A stretch of DNA of 64,000 nucleotides from a marine gamma proteobacterium HTCC2148 (GTDB taxonomy: Bacteria; Pseudomonadota; Gammaproteobacteria; Pseudomonadales; Halieaceae): positions 62,001-126,000 of the forward strand of contig DS999223.1 of NCBI GenBank assembly GCA_000156295.1, given 5' to 3'. The notes beneath the pieces were generated by a model, which saw only the letters and a list, made by a program, of their open reading frames with translations, made no database searches and had not been told where the DNA came from. Shown here in pieces: positions 1 through 10,100 of this stretch. Positions within the stretch are counted from its first letter, which is position 1. Every line of letters starts with the position of its first letter. The position numbers and the translations under genes were made by a program.

Positions 1-1
1 A

Positions 2-3000
2 CTTGGTGGCGGTGGTGGTAATGGAGGGTTCAACGTAGCTGTACCCTTGTCTGGCGCCGGCACCGGTAGCGGCGCTGTGGCGGTCGGTTTGGGAGGCAAC
101 GGGGGTACCGCTAGTGACGGTGGCACGGTGATTTTTCGTGGTGAGACAGATGTCATAACGGGAGACGTTGCCGACTTTGATTCGGGTCGACTAGGCGTCG
201 AAAAACAGCGCACTGAGTATGCTTTTGTTTCGGAGCCCGACCCAGACTGCACTTTATTCGACTGCCTTGCTCTGACCATCCCTGTAATAGACGGCGATGA
301 TGAGCTCATTACTTCAATGGGCAGCGTAAATTGTTTTGAGTCGAACTGTAGTGTTTTTGTAGAGGCGGCCATAGCCAATGGCGATATCGAAATCGATTTG
401 GGCCCAGGCGAGCAATGGGAGCTTGAAGTTATAGATGCAGAAACTATTGAGCTGGTGATATACGAGCGGAAGATAGCATCGGGAGATTTTTCGCAGGGCG
501 TAGTTGTGCAAAGCATCGGCGGCGGTGGAGGTAATGGTGGGTTCGATGTTTCGGCTACCATTTCAGGTGCTGAAAAAGGTAGCGGTGCGTTGAGCGTAAG
601 TCTCGGTGGCGATGGCGATGGCGGCGGCGCAGGCGGTATCGTTGATTCATTCTTAACCGGTTTAATTGAAACTGCGGGTTTTGGTAGTAATGGCTTAACG
701 GTGCAGTCGGTAGGTGGCGGTGGCGGCAATGGTAACTTTAGCGTGGCAGGCGCTTTATCGGGCGCGTCTCAAGCGAGTGGAGCCGGAGCCATTAGCCTGG
801 GCGGCACGGGTGCTGGCGGCGGCAACGGAAATACGGTTGATTCAGTTCACACGGGTGCGGTAGCTACACTCGGCGATTACTCAAATGGTGCTGTCGTGCA
901 GTCCATTGGCGGCGGCGGTGGTAATGGTGGATTCGCAGTAGCCGGAGGGATAAGTGTCGCTAAAGAAGGCAGTGGGGCGCTGACGGTAGGAATTGGTGGC
1001 TCAGGAGGATCCGGTGGTTCTGCTGGTATGGTGACAGGCGAACAGTACGGTAATGTATCTACCGCTGGCGATTTTTCTTCAGGCGTTATCGTGCAAAGTC
1101 TTGGTGGCGGCGGTGGTAATGGCGGTTTTAGTGTCTCTGGTAATATTTCAGCGGCTAAAAACGGATCGGGTGCCCTCGCCGTCGGAGTCGGTGGTACGGG
1201 CGGCTCCGCTGGCTTCGCGATGGATGCAACCAGCACGGTTACCGCTTTAGTAGAGACCTTGGGCGATAATTCTGATGGCATTTTCACCCAATCTCTCGGT
1301 GGTGGTGGAGGCAACGGTGGATTTAATGTCTCTGGTAGTCTCACGGCCTCCAAAGAAGGTAGTGGCAATTTAGCCGTCGGTATTGGCGGCTTTGGGGGCG
1401 AGGGTGGTTACGCAGGTGCTGCATCAAGCACCGTAATCGGTGGCGCGTTGACCTCGGGAGATAATTCGAACGGTATCGTTACTCAAAGTTTGGGGGGCGG
1501 TGGAGGTAATGGCGCACTTAATGTTGCTGGAAGTGTAAATATCACGAGTGAAGGTTCGGGCGGTAATTTGGGTGTCGGCATCGGCGGATTCGGCGGCGAC
1601 GGCGGCGATGCGGGAACTGTGAGCAGCAAGGTGACCATGACTGAACAATACGACCGTGTTACCACTACTGGAAATAACTCGATAGGTATCCTTGCACAGT
1701 CAGTCGGCGGTGGCGGTGGTAACGGCGGCATTAATGTCACTGGCACTTTAAACGGCACGAGCAAAAGTGGAGGGTCCGTTGGCTTTGGGCTCGGCGGCTT
1801 CGGCGCGGGTGCTGGTGATGGCAAGAAGGTCACGTTAGATGTAGATGGCTTAGTGGTAACACAAGGAAATAACTCTCACGGACTAATGGCGCAATCCGTT
1901 GGCGGTGCCGGCGGAAATGGCGGTATGAACGTCACTGGCAGTGTCGCCATCACAAAGTCTAGCCAAAGTGCTACTCAGGTGGGAGTGGCTATCGGTGTCG
2001 GTGGATTTGGAGGCGGTGGTGGTATCGCTGGGGATGTCGATGTCGATCATACCGGTTCTATTTTTGCCGGCATGGGGTTGCGGGAACTCATCCCAGAGAG
2101 CACTGACACCATCACGGGAGAGGTTACACCGGCATACTATGTGCTTAGAGATGCTCCGGGTTATACAGTTCCAGCAATCCGGCAAGTGGTGCTCGACTCC
2201 AATGGGGACCCAGAGCTAGACGATCAAGGCAATCAAGTAACTGAAGTCGTACTGCCATCATATGTTGTCGGTCTTGATCAAAAGGGCGGTAGTGGTCTGA
2301 TTGCCCAATCGATTGGCGGCGGCGGTGGTACTGGCGGAATGAACGTCAGCGGTAGCATTTCGGCTGGATTTGGAGACGACGCGAGTGGGTATGGAATCGT
2401 GGTTGGCGTCGGGGGCTTTGGCGGTGCTGGAGGTGATGCCGGTGAGGTTGATGTCGATGTCGTGAGCGAAGATATTGTTGCAACAGGTAACGGGCGCTCA
2501 GGCGTGTTAGCTCAATCTATTGGCGGCGGTGGCGGCGATGGTGGCACTAATGTCAGTGGCTCTATCAGTACTGACGCACCACTTTTAGTCGGCGTGGGCG
2601 GTTTTGGAGCCGATGCAGGCAAGGGCAAGGCAGTCACGGTTAAAGCGGTTGCTGACATTGACGTCTTGGGTCTTGGCGCCCTAGCGGGTGCTAATGATGA
2701 TCTCGCCGACTCCGACGATAAACTTAATGGCGACGAACGGCGACCTGACCTCATGTCAGCTGGCGTTATGGCCCAGAGTATCGGCGGCGGTGGCGGTAAT
2801 GGTGGCCTTAATGTAAGTGGCGCGTTGGTCACCTCAAAGTCACAAGGCGTGCCAGCAATTAACGTAGGCATCGGTGGTTATGGTGGTGACGGCGCTACCT
2901 CTGATGACGTGACTGTTGATCATGAAGGCTCCATAAATATCGCTGGAGAATATGCACACGGTGTGCTGGCGCAGAGTATCGGCGGCGGTGGCGGTAATGG

Positions 3001-6000
3001 CGCCACTAACGTGTCTGGCCAGGTCTCAAAGGCCAGCGGCACAGAAGGAGAGGCGGGCGGCAATTCGGATATTTCTATTGTTGTTGGTGTGGGCGGATCC
3101 GGTGGCGAGGCTGCGAAATCTGGTGATGTGACCGTGACTCAGTTTGGCCAGGTGACGACCAAGGGTGATAACTCTAGGGGAATTTTTGCTCAGAGCATCA
3201 GTGATGGTGGTGGTTTCGGCGGCCTTAATGTTTCGGCACTCGTTGGTACGAAAACCAGTCCCGTCATTGTAGGTGTGGGCGGTTCCGGTGGTGACGGCGC
3301 CAGTGCAGGCAATGTGGCCGTGTTCAGAGGGGACAGTACCTCAGATGCGGGAGCCATTGTTACCGACGGCGAGGCTGCTCACGGAATTGAGGCCTCTACC
3401 GTCAGCGGCGGTGGCGGTGACGCAGGCGCGAACATTGCGTTTAGTGCCGTTCAGGCCAACAAGGCGCCGGGCGACCCTGGCTTCACCGCTAGTATTGGAA
3501 TTGGTGGCGGCGGTGGTGAAGCCGCTGATGCTGGCAACGCTTTAATCAATAATTATAGCAATGTCATAACTCTGCAAAACAAGAGCCACGGCGTATTTGC
3601 GCAGTCGATTGGTGGTGGAGGTGGCAACGCCAATTTCAACGTTGCTCTCGGTATCGCTAAAGGTGGTGACAAACCAGAGAACGACAATAGCCCCAAGGGG
3701 GTGTCTCTGGCAGTTGGCGGTGCAACCGGCAACGGTGGTAGCGGCGGTCAGGTCGATGTAGTGCAAGTTGGTAACGTCGATACCACTGGTGACAATTCGT
3801 ACGGCATTTTCGCTCAGTCTATTGGCGGTGGTGGTGGTAACGCCGGATTCGACATGAACATGGCGATGGCAGACGGTGGCGATTTAGGTGTAAAGATTGG
3901 TCGCAAGGGCGGCACTGGAGGGCACGGGGGTGACGTTACGCTTGGTTTCGATAGCATCATACGAACGAGAGGAAATACCTCACATGGTGCGCTCGCCCAG
4001 TCCATTGGCAATGGTGGCGGCAATAGCAGTGCTTCAAAGGTTGGCCTCAAGGGTGCAAACACAGGAAACGGTGCCAATAGTGTAAGTTTTGCACTCGGTG
4101 TCGAAGGTGGTGAAGCAGGATATGCTGGTGCAGTCACCTTGACCGCAAAAGGGGCTGTTATCACTGAGCAGGACGACTCTCGAGGAATTTTTGCGCAAAG
4201 CGTTGGCGGCGGTGGCGGCAATGCTGGCGGTGCAAGCGTGTTTGGCCTTAAAAACGCTGGCTCAGGCTTGGCTATCGGGGCAGAGGGCGGTGAGGGAGGT
4301 TACGGGGGTCTTGTCTCTGTAGATTCCTCTGCCGATGTGTTGACTGCAGGTGAGCGCTCTGCCGGCATACTCGCACAATCTCTAGGTGGCGGCGGTGGTA
4401 ATGGTAGCTCCTCTAAAAGTGGCGGAACCGGTGGTACAAATAGCGGTATTAACGTATCCATAGGTGGAACTGGGGGTAAAGGCAACTATGGCGGGGCGGT
4501 GGATGTTGATAACGATGGCGTGATCATTACCGAGGGCGATAATTCTGTTGGTGTTTTGGCACAGAGCATTGGTGGTGGAGGTGGTCAGGGCGGTGCAGCA
4601 TTCTCTGGCGTGTTGCGCGCCAACAATCCGGAAGAACCAACTCGCGTTAGCCTCGCTTTTGGTGGTGAAGGCGGAGAGGGCGGTTACGGCTCAGCCGTTA
4701 CCGTCAATAATTATAATGGGGTCGGCACCTTTGGCTATCGTTCATCCGGTATATTCGCACAGTCTGTGGGCGGCGGTGGCGGTGTTGGCGGCACGAGTAC
4801 TGTTATGACCGCAGAGGGCGATCAGGGAGCTCAAAATGTATCTCTTGCTCTAGGCGGTAGCGGTGGATCCGCTGCAACTGGAGGTGTAGTTACCGTCAAT
4901 AATCTATTGACCGAGAATTCTGAAGGTGTGATATCGACCTATGGCAACAGTGCTCATGGCATTGTCGCTATGAGCGTGGGTGGCGGTGGCGGTGATGCTG
5001 GCGGTAGCTATATTGTAAATCGTCAAGGGACAACAGACGCTGCTATGCAAGCAAAAGCAATCTCTGTTGCCTTAGGTGGTGCTGGAGGCGAAGGCGGTAC
5101 AGGAGGCGCCGTTAATGTTAAAAATGAAGGAATTATCGTAACGCGTGGAGATCGAGCTCATGGCATTTACGCCACTAGCATTGGTGGCGGTGGCGGCAAC
5201 GGTGGTACGTCCTTTATCGGTGAGTATGTTTTGGGTCTCCCCTCCCTTAGTGGTGGCACCGAAGCTAATTTGCAGTTGGCTGTCGGTGGCGCCGGCGGTG
5301 ACGGTAACTTTGGTGGAAATGTGCTGGTAGAAAATAGCGGGACAATAACCGTCAATGGAGAACAAGCGTTTGGAATCTACGCTCAAAGTGTAGGCGGTGG
5401 CGGCGGGACAGGCGGTATGGCTATTACTGCAAGCAAAGACATCGTTAATTACAAAGAGCCGGTTAAGAGCTTACAAAAGATCGCGGTTGGCGGCTTTGGT
5501 GGTGATGCTAATAACGGTGGCGATGTAAAAGTACTCCATACCGGAGACATCTTTGTAAATGGCAACGACAGTATTGGTATATTCGCTGAATCTATTGGTG
5601 GTGCTGGTGGTCATGCAGGCTCTTCCATATCCAGCCCTGTCTGGATGGCTGCTGACCTGCTTTTGGATTTTCTCGTAGGCGGCGGCAACAACGGTCAGGC
5701 TGGTGATGTAAGCGTTGAGTATGAGGGCAATATTGTTATTGCTGAAGACGCAACTGGCTCGCAGGGTGTGATCTTGCAGAAAATCAACGGCGGTGGCGGC
5801 AATTCTGATTTTTATTACGACTTAAGTCAGCAAGCCAAGCAATTAGGCGAGGGAGGGTATGACCTACCAAATAATGAAGGATTTAAGGATCAGGCATTTG
5901 GTTTTATAAAGGGCACTCTTAAAGCTGGAGGCGAAGCCATTCATCCAGATGCCAATCTTGGTGAGGAAAGTCCGGCACCGACTTCATTCGATGTAGAAGG

Positions 6001-7110
6001 CGGTGTTTTTGGTCAGGCGGCTAATGGTTTAGGTACTCTCACCCAGAGTATAACCGGTGGCGGTGGTCGCTCGGTTACTACGTTGGTACTGCAACAGGAT
6101 GGGAACGAGGCAACTGCGGGAGAAGTCGAAGTTCAAGACTCTGTATTGCTGTCTGAAGAGGGTAGAGAGAAGCTTCAGGAACTTGCAGACCAAAATGATA
6201 TGGAGTTGGACGATGTTGAATTAGGAGACCTGATTGAGCAAGTTCTTGACGATAACCCAGGTTTTCGGACTGGCTCGAGCGCTGACCTTGTTGCAGAGCT
6301 TGGCGGCACTGACATAGACGGCGCATCCGCCGGAGCAGTTGAATATAGCCAAAGTGGCGACCTTGTTATGCTCGGAGACGATTCGCAGGGGGCCCTCGTT
6401 CAGTCAATTGGTGGTGGCGGTGGTCAGTTAGAGTTGCGTCTTTACACTGCACCTGAAATTCCTAACCCCGCTCCGATTGAATCTCTACCGATAGGGCAGC
6501 AGTCAGCCTCTGAAACGTTGGATAGTCCCGTGCCTTTGCAGGCGTCTCTAGGCGCACCTGCGCCTTTGGCGGCGGCGCTAATTGAGCCGCTCACACCGGT
6601 GATCCCTGCCGTTCCTAACTTCAGGGTTTTGACTTCTCAAGTGGGAACTATTGGTGGTAGCGATAACAACGGTGGCGAAGTCACAGCAAGCCGTTCTGGT
6701 GTCGTCATGACAACAGGCGATTATTCTCCAGGGGTGGTTATGCAGAGCATCGGTGCTGGCGGAGGGCAGCTAAGCTCTACCGGTTTTGATGTCATGATGC
6801 TCGCGGTGGGTGCGACTGGCGGAGCGTCAGGCGACGGCGCAGATATCAGTTACAGCAATGACGGCGATGTTTATACCTCGGGTATTCTGTCCCACGGGGT
6901 TGTCGTTCAGACAATTGGCGGCGGCGGCGGGCTGTCGATCTCTGACACTAGCGCTGACAATGTCTTTGTATCGCGTAACGTTGATAATAAGGGGGACGGC
7001 GGTAATGTAAATTACGCGCAAGCGGGTAATGTTCTCACCGAAGGAGAGCGCTCCTATGGCATAGCAATCCAAAGTTTGGGCGGCGGCGGTGGAATCGTTG
7101 ATAGCGAATT
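2..7110 (+). repeat. Glycine-core repeat units of the autotransporter
   Basis: About 32 protein repeats of roughly 60-90 residues. Each has a core of the type (F/L)AQS(I/V/L)GGGGGNGG followed by a N-V-S-G strand, then a second glycine motif VGVGGxGGxGG and a strand ending in T-x-GDNS. The last six cores (from about 5790) lose the NGG and the second glycine motif, so the array decays toward the C-terminus. Some copies remain nearly identical at DNA level, for example the cores near 2770-2800 and 2970-3000, which points to recent duplication or gene conversion. Confidence 0.88.
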
Positions 7111-10100
7111 TTTCGGCGCCTCCGGCGGGGAAGGTATCGCGAAAGACGTCTTTGTCCAGTTGGCGGGCAGTGCAACTGTCAGGGGTAATAGTGGCATAGC
7201 TCTGCTTGCTCAGACAGAAGCTCGTGATGGTTCTGGAAATATCGGTTTCGATGTCAGTGGCACTTTGACAGCAGCGGGCGATTTCAGCACAGGGCTTCTT
7301 GGCATCACAAGAAGTGACGCAGATTCGGGTGATATGGCTATCCTGTTGGGAGGAGATGCAATAGCAAGTGGCATTAGCGCGGTTGGATTGGATGTCCTCC
7401 AACAGAGTGTATTATCTGTCGGTAAGATCGATGTCGATGTCGCTGGCAATGTGTCTGCCAGCGGAAAAGACAGTACTGGCATTCGTGGCGGTGCTGTTTC
7501 AGGTAAGATCTCGGAAGCAACATCATTGATCATAGGCGGTTCTGCGGTAGCAACTGGCATTAGATCTACGGCTATCGACTTAGCCCTTACGGGCAGTGAA
7601 TTAGCTGCCGACATCGGGCTGAGTGTCGGCCGCGACCTGGTTGCATCAGGAAACTCTAGCACAGGCGTTTCTTTACTTACCGATGCTCAAACAGCAGGAG
7701 CGGTAGGTGCTCAAGTGGGTGGAAGTGTTGTATCCGATGGCACTGGGTCCGTTGGTATAAGCGCGGCTAGTGTCGGTGTTTCTGAATCAGGGAATATCAA
7801 TGTCGAGGTTATTGGCGGTGTTAGCGCAGGTGGCGCTTCCTCTATCGGTATCACCGCTGAGAGCGTTTCTAACGGTGCAACCGGTTTTGCCGGCGTTGCT
7901 GTCGATGGCGATGTCAGTGTAAACGGTAAAAATGCCCTCGGTGTAACTGCGATATCTGCTGCAGGTGTGGATGTTGCTATTGGTTCCAATGCTGTGGTCT
8001 CAGGTGATAGCGCTAGGGGCATCGAGCAAATCAGTAGCGGGGGTTCTGTCACGACATCTGTGGACGGGTTTATCGCGGTTGCGGGAGATAGCGCCTCAGG
8101 CGCAACTACCGAGGCTAAAACTGACGTTACCTTTACTGTTGCCTCTGCTGTGGAAGTATCAGGAGCGGGTTCATTAGGTGTTGAGCTAATAGGCCGTAAC
8201 ATTGAGGCTGAAGTTGGCGGCCCTGTGTTGGCGCTGGCCGAACTCGCCTTGGGAGTTTCCGCGCGGTCTCGAAGTGATGTTTCCTTTGAAGTTGGCTCTG
8301 CTGTTTCGGCCTCGGGAGAGAGCGCTACAGGCGTCAGTATCGAGTCAATAGGTGGGTCTGTACTCCTGGATATCGCTGAGTTTATATCAGCTTCAGGCGA
8401 ATCTTCGGCCGCTGTTCGCGCCCTGGCAAATGACAGTCTGCAACTTAACGTAGCATCTGCCGTCGAATCAGCAGGTGAGAGCGCTATGGGCGTCGATTTA
8501 TTCAGTGATCAGGGTGATTCATCGGTAGATATTGGTGGGTACGTGTTGGCGTCGGGTGACTCATCAACTGGTGTTCGCTCGGTGTCGCGGGAATCCAGCA
8601 GCCTTGTTGTTGGCTCCGCGGTGGAAGCTTCCGGCGACAATGCTGCAGGTATTGATGTTAAGTCTTATCGCGACAGCGCACAGCTAGCCGTTAAGGGCGT
8701 TGTGTTAGCGTCTGGAGACTCGAGCTCTGCTGTACGTATGGTCGCGAATAACGGTGGTTTGGTGTCGATGGATGCGGGGTCATCTGTTGTAACTCAGGGC
8801 GAGGGCTCACTCGCGGTCAATTTAAGAAGCGATGGCGCGTCTACAAGCGGTATTTCACTTGCTGTAGAGGATGACCTGCAAGTGAGTGGTCGGTCTTCTA
8901 CTGGCGTCCAGGCGAAGGCGAACGGGAGTTCAGATTCCTCGGTAGCGCAGATAGCGCTTGGCGGAAGGGTGCTTGTCGACGCGGATGATGCGAGGGGACT
9001 TGCGGTTTCGACCAAGTCCTCGGAATCTAGTGCCGATATCGCTTTGGATGTCGGTGGGCTGATCTTTACGAGCGGGGCACAAGCTCTAGGTATCACGCTC
9101 GCTACCGAGGGAACACAAGCATCAGGCTCGGTGGTGGCTTTAATTGGGGGCGAGGCGGCTAATATAGGACAAGACTCGACGCTATTGAAAGCAAGTAGCG
9201 TTAGCGAAAGCGGCAGCTCCGGAGACGTTGCGGTTGCTATTAGTCAGTCGCTTATTACCGATGCACCGTTGGGTACCGGATTACGCCTTGTATCCTCTAG
9301 TGGTACTACCTCTGGATCTATTAGCGCAACTATTGGTGGCAATTTAGTGACTGCAGGCACCGCAGCTCAGGGCGTTAGCGTCAGAGCGTCAAGTGAAGGG
9401 ATTTCTAGCGACGTCGACATTACCGTTGCTAGTGACACTTTGGCTGAGGGCGAGAGAGCGAATGGCGTCAATATTGTCACAAACGGCGAACAATCAAGTG
9501 GCAATGTTGACCTAAATCTTGGCGGTAATGTGCTGGCACTGGGAAACGGTGCCTATGGCGCCAAGGCCAGAAGTAACGGCGGTAACTTCTCTGGCAACTT
9601 GTTCGCGATTATCGAAGGGTCTGCGCTCGCGGAAGGTAAAAATAGCGTCGCACTCGACCTGGTCAGTCGTTCTGAAGGTACAGCTGGCAGCATTATATCG
9701 GCTATAAACAACGATGCATTTGCCAGTGGTCGAAAAAGTACAGCGATTAGATTGCAGAGCTTTGGAGGAGACAGCTCAGGTACTATTGATCTGAACGTGG
9801 CGGGAGCGTTAACTGCCTTTGGCGAAAACTCTCGTGGCGTGGATATGCGTTCTTTTGGTGACAATGTTTCCGGAGAGCTAGTGTTTGAGTTAGCCGGACT
9901 TGCGCAGGGTGAAGGTACTGGCTTGACCCTGATTGAACTAGTGTCTGAGTCATCAGCCAACAGTTCTGATTCTGTGACCACGAGCGAGTTTGCCCTTAGT
10001 GGCAACTCATTAAGAACATCGGTTGCAAGCCCCCTGATTGCAGGAGCCTATTCAGGATCTGTAAATTCAGCATCACCCAAAAACCTTACCCCCTTGCCAG

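Noticed and set aside
877-4485. Proline-rich open frames on the minus strand in the autotransporter region
   Set aside because: They are complements of glycine codons in the repeat array (GGN read backward gives NCC), have no conserved motifs and no ribosome sites.
2-7110. Regular DNA repeats that could recall a CRISPR or other array
   Set aside because: Unit length is about 200 bases or more, the units are divergent and read as one protein; no constant repeat with unique spacers.
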